Below are positions 54,261-64,000 of a stretch of 64,000 nucleotides of DNA, one piece after another (within the stretch, counting starts at the first letter, position 1; each line of letters opens with the position of its first letter). The DNA comes from Dactylellina haptotyla (taxonomy: Eukaryota > Ascomycota > Orbiliomycetes > Orbiliales > Orbiliaceae). The notes under the pieces were generated by a model. The model saw nothing but the letters and a program-made list of their open reading frames with translations. It did no database searches and was not told where the DNA came from. The stretch is taken from contig CM062380.1 of the NCBI GenBank assembly GCA_031310005.1, positions 1,302,001-1,366,000 of the forward strand. The letters run 5' to 3'. A program made the position numbers and the translations under genes.

Positions 54261-55163
54261 TTCCGTCTAGCGCGTTTGTAAGGTGTCCGTATTGTCATAT
54301 CTTCTTGTCAGAGACCACTGGCCAACGAGTCCAGGAGAACACAAATACACAAAGTTTGTCTCGTGGACCAGCACATTTAAGATATCAGTATCACTACGAG
54401 TCAGTCTCGTAACCAGACTGCGAGTGTGGTAGTCGAAACTGTACATTTTGTGTGTTGCGCTGCTCACGCGTATGATGTCCTGTTGCAGTGTGGACAGTGT
54501 GGACGGAGGTCCTCGAGACTCGGCTTGCCCCGCCACCCGGTTCATGAAATCTGCTAGCTGCTGAAATTCGAAATCTGGCCAATGTGCAAGTCCTCTTTCA
54601 AGCATCTCGAATCTGACATGCCGTCCACTAGCCGGTATCTACTATGAACGTGAACGCCAGGTCATAGTACTCACGAAAATAGGCTGACCTCGAGTTCGAT
54701 CAACAATATCAGCTGAACCCCCCCCCTTTTTTTTTTTTTTCAGATTATTTTTATGCTTTGAGAGAAAAGTGGTCATAAGCAGTTAATAAAACCTGGTTCC
54801 TAAATATCTTTCGAATGGCTCGCGATATCGATGGCCAATCCTCTTTCGGATGCCGGGCCTACCCTACAAATCTGTTTGGCAAATGATGCCACAAGAAATA
54901 TAAAAACAACATGTTAAACCACCATGGCACCATCATGATTACGGCACTATCACGACTATGGCATAGTTACAGTTACACACTCTCACAACTGCCCCCTGGA
55001 TTTCGCTATAACCTGCCGGCGTACGAGTGACGATGAGCCATACCCATGTACTCGGTTGTGATTAAGCTTGTGTTTATATATGGTGCACTTGATCCGATAT
55101 ACATGTAAATGAAGCTAGGAGTACTTTAAACTTTGTCGTTGTATCGGCGATTGGAATGTTGTG
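54261..55163. other. Intergenic region with homopolymer tract
   Basis: 0.9 kb; no supported gene. Contains a C10-T15 tract listed separately. Reverse frames at 54267-54605 lack domains. Confidence 0.5.
54718..54742. repeat. C10-T15 homopolymer tract
   Basis: About ten C followed by about fifteen T, then CAG. It looks like a polypyrimidine tract plus 3' splice site, but nothing coding follows. The tract length is a likely sequencing-error hotspot. Confidence 0.85.
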
Positions 55164-55628
55164 ATGGGCTGCTCGGGTTGTCGTAGAAAGAGGGTCTGTC
55201 TCATGAGGTGTCAGAACAAGGCTCTCAACGGCCCATTCGGTGGTTGTATCGCATTCCAGCAGTGGGTACCGAAACCAGTAACGACAAAGAAGGTACCAAC
55301 AACCACGGCAGACAATCCGGACGAAACCGAAACCCCAGAGGAACCCACAACGGACACCCCAGAAGAGCCGGAATCGACAGCTCCAGCCGAACCATCTATA
55401 CGGCCACCACCGTCTTATAACAACGATGCAAGATATGCTGCTGTTGGAGATAACTATAAGGATGGAACCGGATGGACTGATCCTGGCTATAGCCAGTACT
55501 CTAAAAGAAGCGAATTCGACGACGAGCATGGCAACTTTGATAGAAAATTATTTGACCGATATGTTACAAATGAACTTGACGAGGAAAGTTCCGAAGCAAA
55601 GCCAAAGCTTAGATTTGACCGAAATTAA
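55164..55628 (+). CDS. Hypothetical protein, Pro/Thr/Glu-rich, 154 aa
   Basis: ATG at 55164 (a GTG lies just before). The first 30 residues have five cysteines (GCSGCRRKRVCLMRC, GGC), not in Zn2Cys6 spacing. A Thr/Pro/Glu-rich linker (PEEPTTDTPEEPESTAPAEP) and a charged C-terminus with Tyr/Asp-rich segments (GWTDPGYSQYSKR) follow. A conserved domain is not recognised. Upstream exons, including a signal peptide, might exist but were not found. Possibly extracellular given the composition. Confidence 0.45.
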   Translation: MGCSGCRRKRVCLMRCQNKALNGPFGGCIAFQQWVPKPVTTKKVPTTTADNPDETETPEEPTTDTPEEPESTAPAEPSIRPPPSYNNDARYAAVGDNYKDGTGWTDPGYSQYSKRSEFDDEHGNFDRKLFDRYVTNELDEESSEAKPKLRFDRN

Positions 55629-56397
55629 ATTCATTGGCAGTACGATTTAGTCTCTAGAAACAAAAGCCAGTCTGGTGACTAGTGAGACTGCACAAAAACA
55701 AGGGTACGACTTTCAAAGGATAGATTTGTTATTATTTTGGTTGTTATATGGAGTATAGGTTTCGTGCTTCGCGGCTGGTTTACGAGACAAGTATAGGTGC
55801 TTTTATAAATTAAATTCATTATTATTTAAATAGAACGTACGCCACGCCTTGTGTTTTCTTTATTAAATTAGCCCTTAAATATATATATATATATATGTAA
55901 GCAAATATATGTGTTTACCAAGTTTAAGTTATCATATCCTGATAGACTTACCCATAAGAATATTACACATTTCTATGGGTTTCCTAGTATATTTCACTAT
56001 TGTGACTGAATCTAAAGTAAACGTCACGATTTTATAAAGCATTTAATATCACTTACCCAAGGACTTATATGTGACAAGGTGACGTGATAAACATATAATA
56101 TACGTATGGTACTGGTAATCTAATGATATTTTGGTCTAATGACATAACGGATCGAACATATCGTGACATCATAAACCAACTAAATAAATTTAAATATCAA
56201 CAAACCAATTCATACTAGTATTACTAAACATAAATTATTTTAATATATAATTTTTGATAATTTACTTTAAACAACCTTATTAACATGTTGTAAAAATTAA
56301 CGCTTTAGTTGTATATATTATAGGAATCAGTATATGTGATATTAGCCTATGCGACTTCTCGTAAGTCAAGTTTAACATTAAATTTGGAAGGACAATA
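55629..56397. other. AT-rich intergenic region
   Basis: Markedly AT-rich 770 bp, including the (AT)n run listed separately, with many stops in all frames. No gene. Possibly RIP-altered or simply a long 3' region. Confidence 0.55.
55879..55896. repeat. (AT)n microsatellite
   Basis: Nine AT dinucleotides in an AT-rich stretch. Confidence 0.9.
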
Positions 56398-57688
56398 TTA
56401 GCGATAAGTTTTATATACAACTCTCCCAAGCTTCCATAAATCCCAAGATACAGGCCCGTATATCAAAATCGCTAGAATCTGTCCAAATCCCCATTCAGCA
56501 GCTTCATGTTCGTTCCCAGCCTTATCAGCGATGCTAGCCTGGTACGCTTGATACCGGAAAATAGACCACAAGATGACTCCACTTATCGTCGTATTTACAA
56601 TCAATATCATCAATTGTATAAACTTTCGGCGGTAGGATGAATTTGCCTCCTGTTCAAGCACTGCTCCGATAGAGATTTTTAGTTTGTAAAGGACACCAGA
56701 TTCGGGATTCAGCCAATGAAGCAATATCCCCGTTGAGCCAACAAGGACAAAAATAGTCGCCCAACACCAACCAAGGATGCCAAAAGCTGTGAAAACGGTC
56801 TCTGTCGTTTCGCTAATTTTCTCAACCCTATTCAAGCACAAATTCGTAACATTTTCCCATTCCTTATCTGATAACGTGCGGTACCTATTCAGTTGTCTAG
56901 GGCCAGGGCCAAAGGTCCCTGAAATCCGACTGATAAAGGGATATATGGAGAACAGCCAGCAGAAAGCAAGAGCGCGGAGTCGAACCCGGGCGGACTTCGA
57001 GAATGCCTTGGCTTTTTTTGGCTTCGTATATGAGTCTTCGTCAGTTGCAGAATGATCGAGACCCGGTCCTGGAGCCCTGTAAGCGATAATATCTGGTAGA
57101 AAGGTCAGAGGTATCAGAGGGAGCATGGTAATCGTGGAAACATTCCAAGTAATGTACATCGTCGCGTATTCTAACCCTTCTACGCCACAGGCGCCTTCCG
57201 CACTGCCGAGTAGTATAGAGCTAGCTATTCCTATCGACGCACAAAGCCATGCCAAAGAAAAGTAGAGGGAGCCAATGCATTTCTGAGCCTGTTTCTCTCC
57301 TTTAAAGCTTAAAATGCTTTGTTTATAATACTTCGAGGTCTCCCAGTATATGACCACGAGAATAATGAACATGAGGCTAAATGAACTACCCATACTGTAG
57401 CCAACGGTTACCTAGCCAAGTTCCGGGATCGGTTTAGTACTTAATTTTTTTGTAATATGAGGGGAGACGCTGCGAATGAGATCTTACCCCTGGGCCAGTT
57501 ATATCCGCGTTGCCTGAGCCCCATATTGCGTTGCAGATTTTGTCTTTGCAAGAATCCAAAGTTTCCAGGTCTCCCTGTTGTTCTGTAATGTTTTGAAGTT
57601 TTTGGATACATTCTTCTAAACCGTTGAGCGAGCTCGAATCGGGATATACACAATGACCAAATTCAATCGATACGGCGCTGAGTTCCAT
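56398..57688 (-). CDS. Multi-pass membrane protein of unknown function, 404 aa
   Basis: Two exons, 57688-57488 and 57411-56398, joined in phase 0 over a 76-bp intron (GTAAGA to CTAG). The N-terminal 67 residues are hydrophilic with four cysteines (GHCVYP, LEECIQ, DSCKDKICN) and look extracellular although no signal peptide is seen. About six to seven TM helices follow: SLMFIILVVIYW, SLYFSLAWLCASIGIASSI, ITMLPLIPLTFL, LRALAFCWLFSIYPF, GWCWATIFVLVGSTGILL, FIQLMILIVNTTISGVIL, and GQILAILIYGPVSW. The layout resembles unnamed fungal integral membrane families. I recognise no precise family and no transport or receptor motif. Confidence 0.75.
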
Positions 57689-60264
57689 ATTATTCCGAGG
57701 TATGTTGTGAGTCGCATCTCTTTTGTCAAGTCTTCATTCATACATTCTTTCAATGCAACTAGCGTGATATTTAAACAGGATTTATGAAGCTGCGATAGAG
57801 TGCAGTTATATCCTTTTTTTTCTGCGTGGGATACCTTAGCGTTTGATAGACTAAATCCCTACTTAGCCTTGAAGGGTCTAGATAAATTTAATTCGAGTGT
57901 ATCGATTGCATTGGTTGGTGTGGTCGCAGATCTGCGAATCCCTTATCTGACACAAGCGAAAGCAGCAAATTCTGCCTTATGCTAGGAGGGCGCTTTGAGT
58001 TATGGATATCTTAAGCCTCATCTGGATACCCGCGTGGTGCGGCTTACGTAGGTCGACTACCGAATGAACAAATCGCAGCGAGATCTATCTTAAGATGGAG
58101 ATACAAATGCGCTTGGCGGGAACTTCGCCTCAACCGCACAGGAAGTTGCATACAAATCTCCTGCTTTCTATGCGCGGAACTTAAAATCGAAAATATAGAA
58201 TGGAGGCGAAGGCTTTAAGCGAATTGATACATTTTATCTTTGATCAAGCTTAGGTGAGATTTGCTATTGGGTTGAAATTTTGGTCATAAGGATTACTGCT
58301 TGGCGCAAAGTCCAAGTCGATCTGCCGACCCATCCTCGCCAGCGCTTCCTCGGTTGTTCCGTGCCACTAGTGCCCTTGACTCGTGCTCTGTCTATATAAT
58401 TGGAATTGCAAGGCAGGTCCGTCGCACTGTTCAGTGCCCCTACGGAGATGACGAGTCGATCTGCGTGATCAATATGCCAAATTGGCCAATCGATATTCGT
58501 ATATTTTATTGAAGAAAGGCCACTTCTATGATATATCAGTATTGATTGCTGCTGTAACTGCTCGATGGCTGTATAACCGCATCTAACATGTGAACTGGCA
58601 TCAAACCTAGGCTCATATGACTGATAGGTATAGTACCATCAGTGATACTGGACAATGTCACCACCAACATTTTCGGTAGCTTTTAACATCATAATTCCGC
58701 TGCCCCAACAGGTTGAAACAAAGGAATGATTGACCGTACCAAATAGAGTATGCATATTAGTATCCATCCATCAAACGGGGGACCGTTCTTAGACTTGAAT
58801 GGACCCTTAATTAGAATAAAGATTCGAGCAGAATAGTAATAATCCAATCGGATAAACTTTAGCACCAGGAATCTGGAATCAGCCAGCAGGGTCGGGAATG
58901 GAAACAAGATGTGGCGGGTGGGCTATGTGGCGGGTGGACTACCGAATGCGGAAATATGGTGGATTGTTGACAGATCATTTCCGCGAAATTGCAAATCACG
59001 CCGTCTGCGCCACTTTGCTCTCCTTTCTCGTCTTCTTGTCTGTTTTCTCTTTCCGGTACAAGTCCGCTTGGAGTTCTTCTCTTCTGTTCTCCCTTCCCTC
59101 CGTTCGTCGATATCACATGCCTTCAACGCAGTCTCGAGAGCCCACATGCCCTGTTCCGATGCGTAGACCAGCGACCACAGCACTCGTCCGGGAGATGACG
59201 ACGGAACGAGGATCCTAACTCCCCAAGCGACCAGCCTGGCTGCATTGCAACACCGGAAAGACCCCCATGTTGCGCTCAATGCCTCATCGATATTAATATC
59301 CACATTACACACACAAAGTACGTACCCTTTTGCCGTGCCCGCCATACAAACGACTTGTATCGACAGAACAGAAGACGGTGGGATGCAGAAGAGGGGCACG
59401 TTCTCAGTACGGCAGCCCCTCCCCTAGCGGTTCGTCTAGGCTGTTTTGAGTCTTCTTTCCCTTTTCATGCGCGGGTCGGGTCTGTCGATAGGCCGGAAGC
59501 AGAGCCTGCATACCATTTTCAGTTAGCTGCGACCGTCGCCTCATGCTCTCGTCCCTCCTCGCCTTACTCTACTTTATATTCCCAGGTGCCGGTTGTCCCT
59601 TTCCGTGGCCGTCGGTGTGTTCTCACTATATCGTCCCACGTTCCTTTCAACCCTCCTCTCTCTTCTTTCTTCCGTGTTAGCGAATCGACGATTCCACCAG
59701 CCAACGGGGTAAATTCTTGCTGACGTGCTTCACCCTCCTTTGTCACAGGTTTTCCTTCTTCCGTTCTCCTCGCCCGGGTTTTCCTTTTGATTGTCCTTGC
59801 GTTTCCCTTTTTTTTCTTATTCTGTTGCAGTCATCTTTGCCATATTACTCTCATTCGTCGCCGTCTGGCCACCACCACACTTCCTCCCACTTCTACACTC
59901 TCTTTGGTCCCAACAAATCCATACTCTCTAATTCTATTCGCCATCGCTTCAAGGCGGCATATCGACCTGCTTGCGTTACTCGACAAAGCTGCAGTGTGGG
60001 GGAAGGATTTATTCACACGACCTTTCTGCGCTCCGACAAATTTTTTGCCCGCTCTCTCAGATATTGCTTTCTCAGCCTGCACCCCGTCGAATACGCCAGC
60101 CTGATTCCCTTTCCAACATGATATCAATACGGATCTCCAGCTCTTTATCATATAAGCGTATCGATTAGCAGTAAATTTGCGCTGATCAACGTCGGGACCC
60201 TTTCTTCGAACCACTTGTTTTTCCGGCCTTTACACTCTCCGACCTACTGAATATACACCCCGCC
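57689..60264. other. Large intergenic region
   Basis: 2.6 kb with many short overlapping frames on both strands and no domain. 59560-60260 is pyrimidine-rich and probably contains the long leader of the gene at 60265. No RNA gene seen. Confidence 0.45.
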
Positions 60265-60828
60265 ATGGACCCCTCCATCAAACTCACAACGACCACGAGC
60301 GCGGCTGCGGGCACCGCCGTAGCCGTTGGTCTCCCCTTCGTCGCTCCTTTACTTCCATATATCGTCTACAATGTCTACCACCTTCTCATCAACCGTGAAT
60401 TAACACGATACCTCCTTCGCGCCATCAAACTCACGCAGTTCTTCAGCCGTATTGCTCCTTACATCTCGTCGATACTGGATCCTGCTAGTTCTGCCACCTT
60501 ATCCTCAGTCCTTCACGCCTATCTGGTCGACGCATACCGTCGATGGATGTCACATTCTTGGTTGTGGGTACTCGGCCGGGCATCAAAAGAAATCATGAAA
60601 TGGGGTGGTATTCCGCAAGAATTGTTCGATGTTGTCGAAGAATGCGCTTGGGGAGGATGGTGTCTCGGAGTCCAGACCTTCCAACAAACACCATCGTCGA
60701 CGGTCGACTACCGAATATTCGATAAATTGCAGGCCGTCACTTGGGCTAGTGCTGAAGCTACAGCGACCATCCTCAACGAAGCGTTCGGGCGGAACTCGAC
60801 TGCCATGGCATATAGTGGCATCATGTGA
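60265..60828 (+). CDS. Hypothetical protein with hydrophobic N-terminal segment, 187 aa
   Basis: ATG at 60265 in strong context (CGCCATGG). Residues about 12-42 are hydrophobic (AAAGTAVAVGLPFVAPLLPYIV), suitable for a membrane segment. The rest is helical with aromatic runs (YRRWMSHSWLWVLGR, EECAWGGWCLGVQ). No known domain is recognised. It is uninterrupted and has coding-like codon use. Function unknown. Confidence 0.6.
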   Translation: MDPSIKLTTTTSAAAGTAVAVGLPFVAPLLPYIVYNVYHLLINRELTRYLLRAIKLTQFFSRIAPYISSILDPASSATLSSVLHAYLVDAYRRWMSHSWLWVLGRASKEIMKWGGIPQELFDVVEECAWGGWCLGVQTFQQTPSSTVDYRIFDKLQAVTWASAEATATILNEAFGRNSTAMAYSGIM

Positions 60829-61826
60829 CGAATTGTCGATGAGACCCAGTGAAGGATTAACTGGGTCCCTCAGTTCATGAACGAGCTATCGGTCGAATGG
60901 TGTTACTATAATACACTCGAACGCTTCCATCTTCTTTGTCTAACTTATCTGAATACCTTCCACTTCTTTTTATATATATTTCCCAAACAATTCGTATCAT
61001 TCATCACCATCTCTATTTCACCTCTTGACATCTCATTTGTACATTCACCACTCCCATCTTTCTTCCCTTATCTATTTCCTTTTCTTTTACTTTCCCAACT
61101 TCAACGGCGTTTTTTCACTGCAACCGGCGGATACAAAGGAGGGGTTACTTTTTTTCCAAGATTGGCGGGGCATTATCGGTAAAAAATCAACTGAAACAAA
61201 ATTCAACATTTCAGTCTTTCCTTTTTGGAGTTCATTTTGGCCTTGTTCGTCACCTTTTTAACTTTCTACTTATTCCCTTTGTGGGTTTCGGGCTTCACCT
61301 TCGTCCATGGGATCGAGGAGGGTTCTTTTGGAGTTCTTCGCGTACCTGGTTTTTGTTATCGTGGATTGGAGGGGACTTTTCGGGGAAGCTCTTAGTGGCG
61401 TTTTTTCTTAGTTAGCTTTTGTACATAGCTGTTGAGCTACCATAGTAGGTGGTCATCAAATAGAAATACAAATTGGTTCCAATAATGGACTGGTGCTATA
61501 GCTAGTACTATTCAAATCTTTTTTTCAAATCGATCGATCGATCTCACTGTAGCTAGGATATGTGTGTGGGATTTCGATGAAGAACCTGTGTGGCCTTTCC
61601 CGGTCTAGTTATGGTAGGGCTACTGGAGCTCCTAGCTTGGTTGTACGAGAGGGCAGAACGTCCTGTATCAGCTCTCAAAGAACCATAGATTAGATAAGCC
61701 AATTTTTTTACCGTTACACGAAGTCATGTAAAATACATTCTGTACATCAATCACCACGCATTACAATCATAATATTGAAAAAAAGTCTGTACAGAAGAAA
61801 AAGCATCATCATTAACGTTGATATCA
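60829..61826. other. Convergent intergenic region
   Basis: 1 kb between the stops of two convergent genes. T-rich; short (CGAT)n-like run near 61530. No gene. Confidence 0.5.
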
Positions 61827-63275
61827 TCAAGCTAGAACCGCATCCTCACCAGGTCCCAAATCCAGTAACCGAACACCAGCCGGCCCAGTCCACATCGTCT
61901 GGTTTTCATCCTCCTCCCCGGTCTCCTCACTAACTTCTGCTGTTCCTTTCCCATTCCTATCTGCCTCTTTACTCTTCCTGCCCTCGGCCCCGTCGTCCCC
62001 CGCAATCTCCTTCAACTGGTCCATAACATCTTCAACCCCCCACTTCCGCTTCTTCACAAAGTAGCTGCAAAACCCTTCCATCTCCACTTCCTCGTCGTGC
62101 GTGGAAACCAAGTACTTGACTCCGAGCCCGAAGTCGTGCGAACAGCTACTCCGCGGACTGACCGGTTCCTCTGACCTCCTGGACTGTTCGACACGTATCC
62201 CCTTCAGAGAAGATATGATCTTCAACGCGTTAGGGAGACCAGCGGATACCGTCCCGCCCAGCCATTTCGGATTGTCCACCTTGACGAAACAGTGGAGGAA
62301 TGCGGTGAGCGGGAGTGATATGCTTGCCAGGTAATTTGTCAGCGCGGAGGGCGGGACACCGTGAGGCGTGTAGAGGATTGATTCTGTGGATGCGGATTTA
62401 CGCCCCGGTCGTTTTAGGTTTCTTCTTGTGTATTCCTTTTTAGTGGAGATGGAGAGGGGCGATAGCTGCTGCTGCTTTGGGAAGCGGTTTGGGGAGGTGG
62501 GGATTTGCGAGTTGGATGTTGATGTTACGGTTGAGGATTGGTTTGACGGGACTGTCGAGAGGCTGCTGGTGCTTTGGGATGGGTCGGTTGCGGAGGAGTT
62601 TGGGTGGAGGTATGTGGTTGATGGCGGGGTGAGCGGTGGTGATGGCGGGAGGGAATTGGTGATGTCACCGTCGGTAGGGTCTTCGAGCGGTGTGTAGGTT
62701 ATGCCTAGGCCAATGTGGATGCTAGGGATCTCCCAGGGTTTCAAAGCGGGCATGAAGGCGAGTTCGACGATTGCAGCGACATTTGGGTCGTTTTCGAACT
62801 TGTACTTGTCCGCCTTCTTAGAGGCTTCTATGGCTTTGGATGCGGCGACCGCATCTTTGTAGATTGGTACGCGCGAGACCCGGCCGTTTTTGTTACTGTT
62901 GAACGGCCGTAATCTGTGCACGTTCGATGGGGTGAAGTGCTTCCAGCTTTTTACTATACTATCTGCGCCGGGGACGGCGTATACTTTTATGCCATCCTTG
63001 GGGAGCTGACGACATGTTGCTTCGTTACAGTGGTCGGTCTTGGTTTGAGATATCAGAAGCAAGTCCGGCTGGGGCGTTAGCTCGGAGAGATTAGATAACG
63101 AGAAGGGAATTGTATGATGGTTCTGTGCGAATTTAGGATGCCAGACCGGAGAAGGGCCGGTAATCCAGGGGTCCAATATGATATTGTACGGTGGATGGGA
63201 AGGGGGATCATGAGGGGAGGTTAGGGTGATTATCCAGGTCGAGTCGGCGGTAACGTGCCGCAGAGTAATAGGCAT
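61827..63275 (-). CDS. Metallo-beta-lactamase-fold-like protein, degenerate metal motif, 482 aa
   Basis: Intronless, ATG at 63275. The N-terminal half looks like the MBL fold: NIILDPWITGPSPVWHPKF, then LLLISQTKTDHCNEATCRQLP (given in parts: LLLISQTKTDHC, NEATCRQL), then VYAVPGADSIVKSW. The canonical metal motif HxHxDH is Q77-T-K79-T-D81-H82 here, so the first two histidines are replaced. A low-complexity Ser/Thr/Pro insert lies between two parts of the domain, followed by YTPHGVPPSAL and a C-terminal acidic tail. Related fungal proteins share this degenerate SQxKxDHC motif, from memory. It is probably inactive as a hydrolase and might be a scaffold or regulatory protein. Length about 480 fits the family. 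Confidence 0.72.
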   Translation of the reverse strand: MPITLRHVTADSTWIITLTSPHDPPSHPPYNIILDPWITGPSPVWHPKFAQNHHTIPFSLSNLSELTPQPDLLLISQTKTDHCNEATCRQLPKDGIKVYAVPGADSIVKSWKHFTPSNVHRLRPFNSNKNGRVSRVPIYKDAVAASKAIEASKKADKYKFENDPNVAAIVELAFMPALKPWEIPSIHIGLGITYTPLEDPTDGDITNSLPPSPPLTPPSTTYLHPNSSATDPSQSTSSLSTVPSNQSSTVTSTSNSQIPTSPNRFPKQQQLSPLSISTKKEYTRRNLKRPGRKSASTESILYTPHGVPPSALTNYLASISLPLTAFLHCFVKVDNPKWLGGTVSAGLPNALKIISSLKGIRVEQSRRSEEPVSPRSSCSHDFGLGVKYLVSTHDEEVEMEGFCSYFVKKRKWGVEDVMDQLKEIAGDDGAEGRKSKEADRNGKGTAEVSEETGEEDENQTMWTGPAGVRLLDLGPGEDAVLA

Positions 63276-64000
63276 GATTTATGGAAAAGGGATGAATCCG
63301 ATTAGTCCGCACAGCAAAAACGAAGAGATCCAGACTCGGGGTCTGCGGCGCTGATATCTGATATCGGGTCCGCTTGCGGATATCGCAAGCTGCAAGGCAA
63401 ACTCTGGAATGCGGAAATGCAGGTTTTGTCGAGGACCAAGATGGCTGAAAGGGACAAAGGGTAAGTGGCAGAGGGAATGGTAAGAAAAGATCGTATTGTT
63501 TTTCCCAAGCATGCAAGCCCGAATATGCTAAATGGGGAGACGTTAGAAGAGGGGGGATGTCGGAAGGGGAAATGTTCCTTTTTTAACACCTCAAACTCGA
63601 TCCTTTACTCCTCGTCAGGTCTCGCTGCTTCAGAACATGGGTTTAACTTTTCGAGCCCGTGAAGCTTTGGGAGAACCCGAGGGGCACCCAGAATAAGCCT
63701 CCAGTCAGATAGCGGTCTGGGCTCGGTGTCCAGACCAGACATGTGTGGGATGTGTTTCGCCTTGGGTTTCCCAGCTTGCGGACAAGGTTCGTTCTCGATG
63801 TGGAAGTGCCGGAGCTTGCCAGGGCGCTGGGCAGCCACAAGCCAGGGGGGTCTCGTCCTGGGCGGCATTTGGAGACGGGGACAGCAACATCTGGCGAGTT
63901 CTTGCCAGCATCGGACCCACAAAGCTTGCTGGTTTGGGTTTTGGCCCATGCCCTCCCGCCCCAAATCGTCGATGGAGCTGGACGTGCTGCATGAGGCCTC
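63276..64000. other. Region at the window's right edge, no supported gene
   Basis: Overlapping frames on both strands (63208-63992) show no domain. It may be the upstream region of the MBL-like gene and the edge of a gene extending beyond the window. Confidence 0.4.

Noticed and set aside
59831-60214. Minus-strand 127-codon frame before the gene at 60265
   Set aside because: Antisense to a pyrimidine-rich leader; no domain.

Overview
The window is nuclear DNA from a filamentous ascomycete (Pezizomycotina). Most genes carry short GT-AG introns of about 43-134 bp with CTAAC or CTGAC-like branch sites. Recognisable fungal families include a Zn2Cys6 regulator, a CMT1/CAP59-type glycosyltransferase, a rhodopsin/PTH11-like receptor, MOB2, LEO1, verprolin, LSM8 and EMP24. 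The order or class cannot be fixed from sequence alone. About 31 protein genes are supported. Most multi-exon structures here were rebuilt by hand from splice sites and reading phase, and none has transcript support. No rRNA, tRNA, CRISPR array or intact transposon was seen.

Layout. 1-12 kb is sparse: an AflR-like Zn2Cys6 regulator (-) divergent from a small EthD-domain protein (+), a large secreted protein of unknown function (-), a 2OG-Fe(II) oxygenase (+), and a Thr/Pro-rich single-pass membrane protein (-) with an apparent frameshift. 13-20 kb holds a hypothetical protein, verprolin (actin assembly), a CMT1-like mannosyltransferase and a small alpha/beta hydrolase. 20-22 kb encodes a 552-residue protein with an internal ubiquitin domain assembled across three exons. 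22-31.2 kb is mostly non-coding, with two small secreted proteins and a six-exon DUF3237 protein. 32-40.3 kb is a cluster of four related F-box genes interleaved with an APH-type kinase-like gene and an acyl-protein-thioesterase-like gene. 40.7-51 kb is a dense housekeeping block: LSM8 (U6 snRNP), EMP24 (COPII cargo), MOB2 (NDR-kinase activator) followed in frame, after one TAG, by a long Arg/Glu/Ser-rich tail, LEO1 (Paf1 complex), then a seven-TM receptor-like protein. 51-64 kb is sparse again: a secreted Cys-rich protein, an F-box-like gene with a frame break, two hypothetical proteins, a membrane protein and a degenerate metallo-beta-lactamase-fold protein.

Functional themes. Ubiquitin-linked genes are unusually frequent: the internal ubiquitin domain and five F-box or F-box-like proteins. 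The housekeeping genes are unrelated to one another and look like ordinary conserved synteny. The most interesting items are the internal ubiquitin domain with its K48 position lost, the MOB2 stop codon followed by 642 in-frame sense codons, and the F-box array.
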